This document shows positions 12,141 through 21,716 of a DNA stretch of 64,000 bases, piece by piece (position 1 is the stretch's first letter; each line of letters begins with the position of its first letter). The stretch lies in contig NZ_JAMZNK010000021.1 in NCBI RefSeq assembly GCF_027980145.1, positions 1-64,000 of the forward strand, given 5' to 3'. This DNA comes from Flavobacterium azizsancarii. GTDB taxonomy: Bacteria; Bacteroidota; Bacteroidia; Flavobacteriales; Flavobacteriaceae. Made by a program: the position numbers and the translations under genes. The notes beneath the pieces are model-generated. The model was not told the origin of the DNA. It saw nothing but the letters and a program-made list of their open reading frames with translations, and searched no databases.

Positions 12141-15100
12141 ATGTCCCAAAAAAAATATTTTAGAGTCAGCGTCATATTATTTTTTATAATAAATAATTTG
12201 TTTTCTCAAAATACATTTGAAAACTATCAATTTCGGTTACTCACTAATGAGACTTCAAAGAGCGGCATTTATACCATTACACAGGATCAATTTGGCGTTA
12301 TGTGGTATGGAACAAATGGTGCAGGCTTATATAAATATGATGGTATAAATTATGAAGCGTACGAGCAAAACTCCAAGCTTCGTAATTCTATTAATAGCAA
12401 TTTAATTTACGCTACTTACGTCGATAAACACAACCGGTTGTGGGTAGGGACTGATGAAGGCTTATGTCTTTACAATCGGAATTTAAATACTTTTGAAAGT
12501 ATTGATATTCAAAAAAAAATCAAGAAAGAAACGGTCATTTCTGTTAAAAGTATTATAGAGGACAATCTGGGTAATCTATATTTAGGAACATTCAATAGCG
12601 GTTTACTCAGGCTCAATATAAAATCACGAGAAATCACTAAAATTAAGCCAGAGGTTCCCAATACTACAAATTACCTTATTAACTGCCTGGTAAAAGACAA
12701 AAGAGGAATTATTTATTTGGGTACTACCTTCGGTTTAAAAGTAGTTGACCCAATAAAAAATGAGATTACAAAAGTAAACATCTACAAAGACACTGAATTG
12801 CGCTCTTCAACTATCATTTCGATGTTTTTTGACAGTAATCAAAACTTGTGGATTGGAAATGGATTCAAAGGTCTTCTTAAAGTAGACTTATATTCTAAAA
12901 AAAAACAGGTTGTTTCTTATCCCATTACAAAAAAAAGGATTATGTCGATTCTGGCTACAGATACTAAAACGATTCTTTGTGCTACAGAAAATGACGGTTT
13001 AATTGTTGTGAACGATCAGGGTATTGTTCAAAAAAAATATGTAAACAACAAATTCAATATCCGTAGTTTAAGTTCTAATTCTGTCTGGTCTTTATTTTTA
13101 GACAAAGAAAATAGAATTTGGCTGGGGTATTACAACAAGGGTTTAGGAATTTTTGATAAAACAGACAGTAAGGTAAGCGTAATCGAAAGTTTACCCGGAA
13201 ACTCCCAATCATTACAAACCAATTGTGTTACCAGTGTTGCAAAAGATCATAAGGGCCAGTTATGGATTTCTATGGAAGGCGGCGGTGTCGATATTTATAA
13301 CCCTGAGAACAAAATATTTGGGCATATTACAAAATCGAATAACAGTTTTTATTCCGGATTAACCAATGATAATATCACAAATGTTTTTATTGATAAAAAG
13401 CAGAATATCTGGTTATCCAGCTGGAATGAGGGGATTTTTCTTTTAAAGAAAGGAAGCAGAAACTTTATTAATTACAACACAAAAAATACAACTGATTTGA
13501 CCTCAGACAATATTATGAGTATTGATGAAGACTCGCAAGGTGTGATTTGGATAGGAACCTTTTCAAAAGGCCTTCATTATTATACTCCTTCAGATGGTAG
13601 TTTTCATCATTGTAATGCCAAACCTTTTTATAGAAATGGAATAGTCAATTTAGACATTAGAAAGGTAATGGTAGATTCTGATGATGCAGTCTGGATTGGT
13701 TCAACAACGGGTTTATACAAGGTCACAACAAACGATTACGTTTCTTTTTCAGTAATTTCTTTTCGGGATAAAATGTCCGAAAAACTTAAAAATCATAAAA
13801 GCACACATACCATTAATACGTTATATGAATCCGGAAACAAAGAAATCTGGATTGGTACTGATGGAGCCGGATTATTCAGCTACAATAAAAAAACAGATTT
13901 ACTCAAGTGGTATATCAATTTTGAAGGGCTTCGTGAAAAATCAATTTCGTCGATTGTAGAATCTAATGATCACGACATTTGGTTAAGCGGAAAGAAAGGT
14001 ATCACAAAACTAAATTTAAAAAACAAGACTGCCATAAATTACTCCACCTATGACGGCTTACCGGGAAATGACTTCAATAATAATGCTGTTCTTAAAGATG
14101 AAAACGGATTACTCTATTTTGGAAGTTATGAAGGTTTAAACTACCTCAATCCTGCAAATTTAGTAAAAAGTAAAAAACAGCTTCCAATTTATTTAAGTGA
14201 TCTGAAAATTTTTAATAAGTCAATTGGCCCGCTTGAAGAAAACTCACCTTTAATAAAAGTAATATCAGAAACAAAAAAAATAATCCTCAAACATGATCAG
14301 TCTGTATTTACAATTGATTTTATTGCCATTAACTATTCTTTTCCGGCCAGAAATGAATTTGCTTATTATCTGGAAGGTTTCGAGGATTCATGGAATTACG
14401 TTGGTAATAAACGCTCGGCAACTTATACGAACTTAGCCCCGGGCCACTATGTTTTCAAGGTTAAAGCAGCCGAAAAAAATGGAGTCTGGAGCCAACCATT
14501 AGAACTAAAAATAGAAGTTTTACCCCCTTGGTGGAAAACATCTTTTGCTTATCTCTTTTATGCCCTACTACTATTGGCTGCGGTACATTTTGGTAATCAA
14601 TACTATCAAAATCGTTTTAAACAAAAGCAAATTATACAATTTGAAAAACAGAAAGCCATTCAAATTGAAAAGTTAAATAATAAAAAATTACAATTTTTCA
14701 CCAATATCTCACATGAGTTCAGGACTCCCCTGACTTTGATTTTAAATCCTTTAGCAGATATAATTAAAAATAATAGTCCAGATTTATCAGGCACTGTATT
14801 ACATAAACTGCAGACCATTCAGAAAAGTTCTGAAAGGCTTTCGAGATTAATCAATGAGTTAATGGATTTTAATCAACTGCAGTTTAATAAAATGCCCCTT
14901 CAATTACAGCTAATTGAGGTAATTGATTTTACAAAAGAAATTGTGAGTTATTTTGACGAAGAAGCATTAAGCCGGGGAATTAAGCTCGGTTTTGAGTCTG
15001 ACACATCAGCATTAAAAGACTGGATAGATCCCAAAATGTTTGAAAAAATTATTTTTAATCTTATTGCCAATGCTTTTAAAGTTACACCAGATAATGGGAT

Positions 15101-16274
15101 AATAAAAATCAAAATAGTAGTTAATGAAGAATTAAGAAATTTTCCGCTAATAAATTCCACCAGTATTAATTCTTACTTTATGGTTATTGTTGAAGACACA
15201 GGAACGGGATTAGATAAAAAAGATATTAAACGAATCTTTGACCGTTTCTATCAGGTAAATAATTTAAATAAAACTTATTACGGAAGTACAGGAATAGGAT
15301 TGGAAGTGGTGCGTGGATTCGTAGAATTACATAAAGGAATAATTGAAGTAGAAAGTGAACTGGGCATCGGCACTATTTTTAAACTATTGTTTCCTATCGG
15401 AAAGGAATTTTTTAATGAAAACGAAATACTAATTGAAGAATTTAAAAACGAGAAAAAAATAAGCTTTACGCCTATTGAGGAAAAAGCATCAATACCATCA
15501 CAGGATAACCAGGAGAAACAAGATAGGGTTCATACCATTTTGATCGTGGAAGACAATGTAGAACTTCGAAATTATCTAAAAAACGAACTCAAAAAAGAAT
15601 ATAAAGTTATAACAGCAGAAAACGGTCAGGTTGGTTTACAACTAGCTTTACAAAAACTGCCTGACTTAATATTAACAGATGTAATTATGCCGGTCATGAA
15701 TGGTTTAGAATTGTGCAAAAACATTAAAGCTGATTTAAAAACGAGCCATATTCCTTTAATGATGCTATCTGCAAAAGCCTTAATTAAAGATAAATTAGAA
15801 GGGATTGACTCTGGTGCAGATTTATATTTGAGTAAACCTTTTGATATGGATATTTTAAGATCCAGCCTGGTCCAGCTCATTAACAGCAGGCAAATTATGT
15901 TTAATAAATTTTATAACGGAATTACTCCAAAAGCAAAAGAAAAAACAACCACTTTAGATAATGAATTTATAAAAAACATTCTGAATTACATTACTGAAAA
16001 CATAAGTAAACCGGAGTTAAGTGTTGAAGTTTTGGCATCGAAAGTATTTTTAAGCAGAAGCCAATTGTATCGAAAAACTAAAACACTTACAGGAGTAACT
16101 GTAACTGAATTTATTCGTAATGTTCGTTTAGAAAAAGCGAAAGAATTAATAGAACTCGGTAATGACACCATAACCGAAATCAGTTTTAAGGTTGGTTTTA
16201 GTTCTCCTTCTTATTTCACAAAATGCTATAAAGAAAAATACGGATACTTGCCCACCCAAAATAACAAACAATAA
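12141..16274 (+). CDS. Hybrid two-component system regulator (one-component sensor kinase plus AraC-type DNA binding)
   Basis: 1377 residues with the full architecture of the Bacteroidota hybrid two-component systems that switch on polysaccharide utilisation loci. In order: signal anchor (1-23); a periplasmic two-propeller sensor of repeated WIGT/WVGT-type strands (about 35-690); a Y_Y_Y domain ending PGHYVFKVKA (about 690-790); a membrane segment (about 797-822); HisKA with the phosphorylated histidine in ISHEFRTP (His858); HATPase (about 960-1095); receiver domain with phospho-acceptor in ILTDVIMP (Asp1180); and a C-terminal AraC-type helix-turn-helix (about 1275-1377). Such proteins bind an oligosaccharide in the periplasm. 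A rho-independent terminator follows the gene, and the SusC gene downstream has a 21-bp-spaced direct repeat that is its likely target. The ligand is unknown. Confidence 0.93.
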   Translation: MSQKKYFRVSVILFFIINNLFSQNTFENYQFRLLTNETSKSGIYTITQDQFGVMWYGTNGAGLYKYDGINYEAYEQNSKLRNSINSNLIYATYVDKHNRLWVGTDEGLCLYNRNLNTFESIDIQKKIKKETVISVKSIIEDNLGNLYLGTFNSGLLRLNIKSREITKIKPEVPNTTNYLINCLVKDKRGIIYLGTTFGLKVVDPIKNEITKVNIYKDTELRSSTIISMFFDSNQNLWIGNGFKGLLKVDLYSKKKQVVSYPITKKRIMSILATDTKTILCATENDGLIVVNDQGIVQKKYVNNKFNIRSLSSNSVWSLFLDKENRIWLGYYNKGLGIFDKTDSKVSVIESLPGNSQSLQTNCVTSVAKDHKGQLWISMEGGGVDIYNPENKIFGHITKSNNSFYSGLTNDNITNVFIDKKQNIWLSSWNEGIFLLKKGSRNFINYNTKNTTDLTSDNIMSIDEDSQGVIWIGTFSKGLHYYTPSDGSFHHCNAKPFYRNGIVNLDIRKVMVDSDDAVWIGSTTGLYKVTTNDYVSFSVISFRDKMSEKLKNHKSTHTINTLYESGNKEIWIGTDGAGLFSYNKKTDLLKWYINFEGLREKSISSIVESNDHDIWLSGKKGITKLNLKNKTAINYSTYDGLPGNDFNNNAVLKDENGLLYFGSYEGLNYLNPANLVKSKKQLPIYLSDLKIFNKSIGPLEENSPLIKVISETKKIILKHDQSVFTIDFIAINYSFPARNEFAYYLEGFEDSWNYVGNKRSATYTNLAPGHYVFKVKAAEKNGVWSQPLELKIEVLPPWWKTSFAYLFYALLLLAAVHFGNQYYQNRFKQKQIIQFEKQKAIQIEKLNNKKLQFFTNISHEFRTPLTLILNPLADIIKNNSPDLSGTVLHKLQTIQKSSERLSRLINELMDFNQLQFNKMPLQLQLIEVIDFTKEIVSYFDEEALSRGIKLGFESDTSALKDWIDPKMFEKIIFNLIANAFKVTPDNGIIKIKIVVNEELRNFPLINSTSINSYFMVIVEDTGTGLDKKDIKRIFDRFYQVNNLNKTYYGSTGIGLEVVRGFVELHKGIIEVESELGIGTIFKLLFPIGKEFFNENEILIEEFKNEKKISFTPIEEKASIPSQDNQEKQDRVHTILIVEDNVELRNYLKNELKKEYKVITAENGQVGLQLALQKLPDLILTDVIMPVMNGLELCKNIKADLKTSHIPLMMLSAKALIKDKLEGIDSGADLYLSKPFDMDILRSSLVQLINSRQIMFNKFYNGITPKAKEKTTTLDNEFIKNILNYITENISKPELSVEVLASKVFLSRSQLYRKTKTLTGVTVTEFIRNVRLEKAKELIELGNDTITEISFKVGFSSPSYFTKCYKEKYGYLPTQNNKQ

Positions 16275-16291
16275 AATTTTAAAGAAATATC

Positions 16292-16318
16292 AAAGACGGT
16301 TTATACCGTCTTTTTTTT
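16292..16318 (+). terminator. Rho-independent terminator of the hybrid regulator gene
   Basis: A perfect 9-bp stem (AAAGACGGT with ACCGTCTTT) closes a 4-nt loop and runs into eight T residues, 17 bp after the stop codon of the regulator gene. Confidence 0.88.
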
Positions 16319-16586
16319 GCTTCATAAATAACTAAACTTCTTCTTCAGTTTCAAAAATTTGAGTTTTCGAGATTAATGCCATTATTTAATTAAAAAAATA
16401 ATCAGGCTGCTTTTTGCATTTAAATCAACTTCACTTTTCCTGGAACTAATCATTAAATCAACACAAATAGTCTTTCTTTTTTATAAATAATAAAAAAACT
16501 ATATACAGAAAATATTAATATTTTTTTTGACTTATTAATTTTAAATAAACGATAAAATACATAATACTACACTATTATAAACTTTA

Positions 16587-16619
16587 TGCTACAAATTTTA
16601 TAATTTTTGCTACAAATTT
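16587..16619 (+). promoter_or_regulatory. Two-copy direct repeat, probable binding site of the hybrid two-component regulator
   Basis: TGCTACAAATTT occurs exactly at 16587-16598 and 16608-16619, with 21 bp from start to start, two helical turns. AraC-type output domains of hybrid regulators typically bind direct repeats on one DNA face just upstream of the SusC promoter, and the adjacent gene upstream encodes such a protein. The second copy ends about 26 bp before the -7-like box TACTTTTG. Confidence 0.6.
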
Positions 16620-16645
16620 GGTATGTAAATTTTATGTTAACATTA

Positions 16646-16653
16646 TACTTTTG
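16646..16653 (+). promoter_or_regulatory. Possible -7 box of the plus-strand SusC/SusD operon
   Basis: TACTTTTG fits TAnnTTTG. The nearest TTG (16618-16620) is 25 bp upstream, slightly beyond the usual spacing, which would suit a promoter that needs an activator at the overlapping direct repeat. Confidence 0.45.
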
Positions 16654-16901
16654 ACCTAACACGATCAACTAAACTTAAACACTATTATTAACAATTTAAA
16701 ACCCTTTAAAGTATGAACTGAAAACCAAAAATAATATAGTTAAAAGCTCCTTTTTTTTTTATTAAAATTTTAGACGATTCTTCTTAGTAGTAGTACTTAA
16801 AAAAAATTATAAAAAGCAAATGAGCTAAAATTATAATTATTATAATAACTAAACTTTACAACCTAACAAACTATTTAAACTAATCAAAAAACCAAATTAA
16901 A

Positions 16902-19900
16902 ATGATGTTAAAATTTAAATTTGCAATAATCGCATTGCTAATAATTAGCAGTCAGAATATAATGGCGCAATCAAAGACGGTACAGGGGGTGATTACTGAT
17001 CCTTCGGGATTTCCTTTGCCTGGTGCGGGTGTTAATGTAGAAGGTTCAAAAAATAGCGCCTCAACAGATTTTGATGGTAAATACTCTTTAAAAGGAGTTA
17101 ATCCTACAGACAAAATAACATACTCTTATGTAGGCCTGATTTCGCAGACCATAACTGTCGGTACCAGAACTACAATTGATGTTGTATTAGCGTTATCCAC
17201 CCAAACCTTAAACGAGGTTATAGTAGGTTACGGAACTCAAAAGAGAACAAAAGTAACCGGAGCAATCTCAACAGTAAGCTCAAAAGATATTGCAGCAGTG
17301 CCTATTACTAATGCAGAATCAGCTTTACAGGGTAGAGCTGCGGGTGTTACTGTTGTAAATGGTGCTCCGGGTTCTAATCCTACAGTTACGATTAGAGGTT
17401 TGGCTACCATGGGAAACAGTGCTCCTTTATATGTAATTGATGGTGTGTTGACCAGTAATTTATCCGGATTAAGTCCTAATGATATAGAGTCAATGTCTGT
17501 TTTAAAAGATGCTTCAACAACGGCTTTATATGGTTCAAAAGCTTTTAACGGAGTAATTATGGTAACGACTAAAAAAGGAAAAAAAGGCCCGGGTCAGCTA
17601 AATTTTAGCACTTACATAGGATCACAGACTATTACCAAAAGATATAATGTTTTAAATACACAACAATATCTTCAATATGCTAAAGATTTAGGAAGTGATT
17701 TAACAGCAAGAGCTGCTGAATTTGGAAATATAAATACCAATTGGCAAGACCAAATCTTTCAAAGTGGTTTGATGCAGGATTATAATTTGAGTTTTTCAAA
17801 TGGTACCGAGACATCTACAAGCCGTTATTCTGCCGAATATTTAAAGCAGGAAGGAGCTGTTATCAATACAGGTTTTGAACGCTATTCTTTTAGAGCTAAT
17901 AATACACAGGATATAGGAAAACTTAAAGTAGGAAGTAATATTGGGATCTCTTTTAGTACAATCAATCCCGAGCGTAGTTCGGGAGGAAGAACACTATTGG
18001 AACATGCTATTAAAATGGCACCTTATTTACCTATTTACAATGATACAAATTTAGGCGGATATCAAGGACCAAGTGCTGTTGACGGTAATGACGCCGAAAA
18101 CCCTGTAAGAGTAGCAAATTTAGGATATCAAAAAATTAATAATTTATCTATCATAGGAAATATTTACGCTGAGTTAGAAATTTATAAAGGCTTAAAATTC
18201 AGATCGCAGGTTTCATTAGATTACTACACGGGTAAAGATCATACGTTTGTTCCTAGTTATAGCGATGGTTCCTATCATAAACAAGCCTATTCGACCACTA
18301 ATGAAACAAATACTCAGGGACAAACCATTGTTTTTGATAATAGCTTAACCTATAAAACCACTATTGCTGCTAAACATAACATTGAAGTATTGGGGGTTAT
18401 CACTAAAATTGATGGAAAATCACAAAATTTAGTAGCCGGAAGCCGTTATAATATTTCAGATGAAATAGATCAGCTGAGATACAATGAAGGAAGCTTGAGT
18501 TCTGCTAACTATGTTGAAAAAAATATTGGATATATTGCCCGTATCAACTACGATTACGATGATAAATACATATTTGCTGTTTCAGGACGTAGGGATGCCT
18601 CTTCCCGTTTTGGTGCAAACAACCGCTGGGGGAACTTCTACTCAGTTGCAGTAGGATGGAATATAGCCAAGGAAAGTTTTATGGCAAACTCTGTTTTTAG
18701 TACCTTAAAACTTAGGGCCAGTACAGGAACAACAGGAAATGACAGAATAGATAATTATCAATATGCCGCTACATTACTTGCTGATTATAATTATCCTATT
18801 AATGGAGGAAATGCTCCAGGTGTTTCTCTTGGAGTTGCCTCTAATCCTGATTTAAAATGGGAGTCTAAAAATGACCGAAACATAGGTTTGGATTTTGGTT
18901 TGTTTGACGAGAAATTTACCGGATCGTTTGAATATTTCAATAATAAAAGCAGTGATATTCTTTTTGCTGTTCCATTACCTGCCTCTGTAGGATCTGCCGG
19001 TGGCGGAACTCAGATTCAAAATATTGCCGATGTAAAAGTAACAGGTTATGAAATATCATTAGGTTATAATGATAGAAAAGGAGATTTTACATGGTCAGCC
19101 ATCGCTAATTTAGGAACAAGTAAAAATGAAGTAACAAGTTTAGCACCGGGAGTGACTAGTGTATTGGGCGGCCCAACTGCAAGAGCTGGTTTAGAAAACT
19201 TCTCAAGACTTGAAGTAGGTCAGCCATTATTCTATTTTTACGGGTACCAAACCAATGGAATTTATCAAAATCAGGCAGAAGTAGATGCTGTTTTTGGCCC
19301 GGGACAGACTATTGTGAAACCAGGTGATATTAAAATTGTTGACCGTGATGGCAATAAAGTAATCAACTCAGATGACAAAACAAATATCGGGAATCCTTAT
19401 CCGGATTTCACCTATGGTTTAAACCTTACGGCAGCCTATAAAAAGTTCGATTTCAACTGTTTCATAACAGGAGTTCAGGGTAACGACATTTATAATGCCA
19501 ACACCTTTGATTTAAAAGGAATGAATCGTTTGTTTAATGCCAGTACAGATGTTTTAGACAGAGCAAATGTTGTAAACGGTGTAGTGACTAATCCATCTGC
19601 TACTTTACCCAGAGCTCAGGGTGCAGATGTAAACTGGTCAACAGCTAATCAGCGTTATATAGAAGATGGTTCTTATACCAGATTAAAAAATGTTACTATA
19701 GGATACACCCTATCAGGAGAAACATTCGGCAGCCATTTTTCAAATATAAGATTCTATGTAAGCGGACAAAACCTTATTACAATTACGAAATATTCCGGTC
19801 TGGATCCTGAAATTGCACGTGCAGATACTAACGCAAATTCCGCAGGTATTGACTTGGGGAGATATCCACAGCCTAAATCAGTAATTTTTGGACTTGATGT

Positions 19901-19910
19901 TAAATTTTAA
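16902..19910 (+). CDS. SusC-like TonB-dependent outer-membrane transporter
   Basis: 1002 residues. A signal peptide (1-22, ending NIMAQ) is followed by a carboxypeptidase-regulatory-like domain (about 27-105), a plug domain (about 115-235) and a 22-strand barrel. SusC hallmarks in the plug are APLYVIDGV and IESMSVLKDASTTALYGSKA. It imports oligosaccharides through the outer membrane using TonB energy, with the SusD lipoprotein encoded 8 bp downstream acting as the lid. A second in-frame ATG lies one codon after the first. The upstream direct repeat and the adjacent hybrid regulator suggest specific induction. Substrate cannot be read from sequence. The GH2 gene after the pair hints at a beta-galactoside-containing glycan or a xylan side chain. 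It is clearly divergent from the other SusC in the window (56946-60035). Confidence 0.93.
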   Translation: MMLKFKFAIIALLIISSQNIMAQSKTVQGVITDPSGFPLPGAGVNVEGSKNSASTDFDGKYSLKGVNPTDKITYSYVGLISQTITVGTRTTIDVVLALSTQTLNEVIVGYGTQKRTKVTGAISTVSSKDIAAVPITNAESALQGRAAGVTVVNGAPGSNPTVTIRGLATMGNSAPLYVIDGVLTSNLSGLSPNDIESMSVLKDASTTALYGSKAFNGVIMVTTKKGKKGPGQLNFSTYIGSQTITKRYNVLNTQQYLQYAKDLGSDLTARAAEFGNINTNWQDQIFQSGLMQDYNLSFSNGTETSTSRYSAEYLKQEGAVINTGFERYSFRANNTQDIGKLKVGSNIGISFSTINPERSSGGRTLLEHAIKMAPYLPIYNDTNLGGYQGPSAVDGNDAENPVRVANLGYQKINNLSIIGNIYAELEIYKGLKFRSQVSLDYYTGKDHTFVPSYSDGSYHKQAYSTTNETNTQGQTIVFDNSLTYKTTIAAKHNIEVLGVITKIDGKSQNLVAGSRYNISDEIDQLRYNEGSLSSANYVEKNIGYIARINYDYDDKYIFAVSGRRDASSRFGANNRWGNFYSVAVGWNIAKESFMANSVFSTLKLRASTGTTGNDRIDNYQYAATLLADYNYPINGGNAPGVSLGVASNPDLKWESKNDRNIGLDFGLFDEKFTGSFEYFNNKSSDILFAVPLPASVGSAGGGTQIQNIADVKVTGYEISLGYNDRKGDFTWSAIANLGTSKNEVTSLAPGVTSVLGGPTARAGLENFSRLEVGQPLFYFYGYQTNGIYQNQAEVDAVFGPGQTIVKPGDIKIVDRDGNKVINSDDKTNIGNPYPDFTYGLNLTAAYKKFDFNCFITGVQGNDIYNANTFDLKGMNRLFNASTDVLDRANVVNGVVTNPSATLPRAQGADVNWSTANQRYIEDGSYTRLKNVTIGYTLSGETFGSHFSNIRFYVSGQNLITITKYSGLDPEIARADTNANSAGIDLGRYPQPKSVIFGLDVKF

Positions 19911-19918
19911 TATATAAG

Positions 19919-21415
19919 ATGATGAAAAAAATAAAATATATAGTTGCAGCAATGTTCGGAATTTTAGTTATCAATTCATGCGACACGGCAGATTTAGAAT
20001 TAACTAATCCAAACACGTTATCGCCCGATACTTTCTTTAAAACAGCAGCGCAGGTTGAATCTTCTGTAAATGCAGCCTATGCAAATTTGCAGACAAGAGG
20101 ACTTTATGCACGAAATTTTTCCTTTGCAATGGATTTAATTGGACAGGATGCTGCAGGAAATCCACAATTAGAGGGAAATAAAAAGCCTTTTCAGGATTTT
20201 TCTTTTAATGCAGGCAATGATATTATTCAGTACTATTGGGAATCCTGTTATTTAGGGATATCAAGGGCTAATTTTGTTTTAGATAATGAAGCAAAAATTA
20301 ATGCTTTACCAGGTGCCGTACTTTCACAAGAGCAAAAAAATAAATTTTTAGGAGAAGCCCACTTTTTAAGAGCGTATTATTATTTTCTTTTAGTGAAACG
20401 TTTTGGTGATTTACCAATTTATAAAACAGGAACTATCATAGGTGCCGCAAGAAGTCCTAAAGCAGAAGCTTATGATTTGATTAGAGCAGATTTTGAATTT
20501 GCTTCTCAAAATTTATTATCCAAAAGTGCTGAAGTAGTTGGAAGAGCAACCAAAGAAGCTGCTTATGCCTATTTGGGTAAAGTACTTTTATACCAAAAGA
20601 AATATGATGAAGCTTTAGTTGCCTTTAATGGTGTTACAGGGTTTAGTCTTGAAGATAAAGGTAATTTTTATAATAACTTTATGGACGAAACTGAACATGG
20701 TAAAGAATCAATTTTTGAAATTGAATTTAATGAAAACAACGGAACAGGTAATAAATGGGATGATGCTGGTAATAGTGGCGGAACTGGATTTGCCGAATCA
20801 ACGCTTAGAGGTCAGGAATATGGCAATTTAAGCTGGTACAATGTCTATCCGCCAGACAATTTGTTAAACTCATTTGAGGCAGGAGATTTGCGTTTTGGAG
20901 ATACTTTTTATGTACCAGGCTCTAAATATTTAAACGGAACCCGTACTATGACAGCGCAAAACTTTAGTACATCAGCAGGTATTAGAAATGCAGGCTGGAA
21001 AAAATACCAAAACTATTATAAAAGAGAGGATGAAGCTACACAGTCAAGTATAAATTTCAAAGTTATGCGTTATTCAGATGTATTGCTTATGAAAGCAGAA
21101 TGTGAAAACCAAAGAGCAGGAGGTTCTCAAACAACTGCCATAGCGTATATCAAAGAAGTTAGAGACCGCGCAGGTTTAACAACTACTATTGCCCCAACAA
21201 AAGAGGCTGTTTTTACCGCAATTGTTCATGAACGTAAAGTAGAATTTGCCGGCGAGCAAAGCCGATTTGATGACATTATAAGATGGGGTAACGCCAGTAC
21301 AGAATTAGCAGGCACTGGTTTTCAGGCTGGTAAAAGCGAATTATGGCCAATACCAAACAGGGAAACATCTTCAAATCCTAATATAAAATCAAGTGATAAT
21401 AACCCGGGTTATTAA
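19919..21415 (+). CDS. SusD-like outer-membrane glycan-binding lipoprotein
   Basis: 498 residues with a lipoprotein signal (MMKKIKYIVAAMFGILVINSC, lipid-modified Cys21) followed by an acidic start. It has the SusD-type TPR-helical fold, with the characteristic early segment LSPDTFFKTAAQVESSVNAAYANL, the helix FLRAYYYFLLVKRFGDLPI and the late ERKVEFAGEQSRFDDIIRWG. The terminal NNPGY is common in SusD proteins. It forms the surface lid on the SusC barrel encoded 8 bp upstream and binds the incoming glycan. A strong terminator 38 bp after the stop ends the unit, so the GH2 gene that follows probably has its own promoter. Confidence 0.92.
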   Translation: MMKKIKYIVAAMFGILVINSCDTADLELTNPNTLSPDTFFKTAAQVESSVNAAYANLQTRGLYARNFSFAMDLIGQDAAGNPQLEGNKKPFQDFSFNAGNDIIQYYWESCYLGISRANFVLDNEAKINALPGAVLSQEQKNKFLGEAHFLRAYYYFLLVKRFGDLPIYKTGTIIGAARSPKAEAYDLIRADFEFASQNLLSKSAEVVGRATKEAAYAYLGKVLLYQKKYDEALVAFNGVTGFSLEDKGNFYNNFMDETEHGKESIFEIEFNENNGTGNKWDDAGNSGGTGFAESTLRGQEYGNLSWYNVYPPDNLLNSFEAGDLRFGDTFYVPGSKYLNGTRTMTAQNFSTSAGIRNAGWKKYQNYYKREDEATQSSINFKVMRYSDVLLMKAECENQRAGGSQTTAIAYIKEVRDRAGLTTTIAPTKEAVFTAIVHERKVEFAGEQSRFDDIIRWGNASTELAGTGFQAGKSELWPIPNRETSSNPNIKSSDNNPGY

Positions 21416-21453
21416 GGAATTAAATTTTGGTAGTTTAAGTTAGTAATTTGGTC

Positions 21454-21481
21454 AAACAGCGCATGAGAATGCGCTGTTTTT
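21454..21481 (+). terminator. Rho-independent terminator after the SusC/SusD pair
   Basis: An 11-bp perfect stem (AAACAGCGCAT with ATGCGCTGTTT) with loop GAGA ends in a T-run, 38 bp after the SusD stop codon. Confidence 0.9.
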
Positions 21482-21716
21482 CAATATAATAACATTTGTT
21501 ATACTGGCGAGAGTTTCCATAATAAATTTTAGACCTTTTTTCAACTTACTCAAATTATTGCACCTGTTTTATTTGTCAGTTCTGATAATCAATCCAGAAA
21601 AAAAATCATATACTATTTTTTTTTACTTTAGTCGTAATTGAATAACTACAAATTACAGACCCAGCTATTGTCCTAAAGATAACATTGCGTCAAACTGCAA
21701 AAACAATTAAATACCA
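21482..21716. other. Upstream region of the GH2 gene
   Basis: About 235 bp between the SusD terminator and the GH2 start. No TAnnTTTG promoter was found. One sequence, ACTACAAATTA (about 21645-21655), resembles a single copy of the direct repeat seen before SusC, but it has no partner at 21 bp. Confidence 0.35.

Larger units (their letters stand above)
16319..16901. other. Regulatory and leader region before the plus-strand SusC gene
   Basis: Very AT-rich, with no gene visible. It contains the 12-bp direct repeat TGCTACAAATTT (16587-16598 and 16608-16619), a TACTTTTG -7-like box at 16646-16653, and then an untranslated leader of about 240 nt with a long T-run near 16751-16762. Confidence 0.6.
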
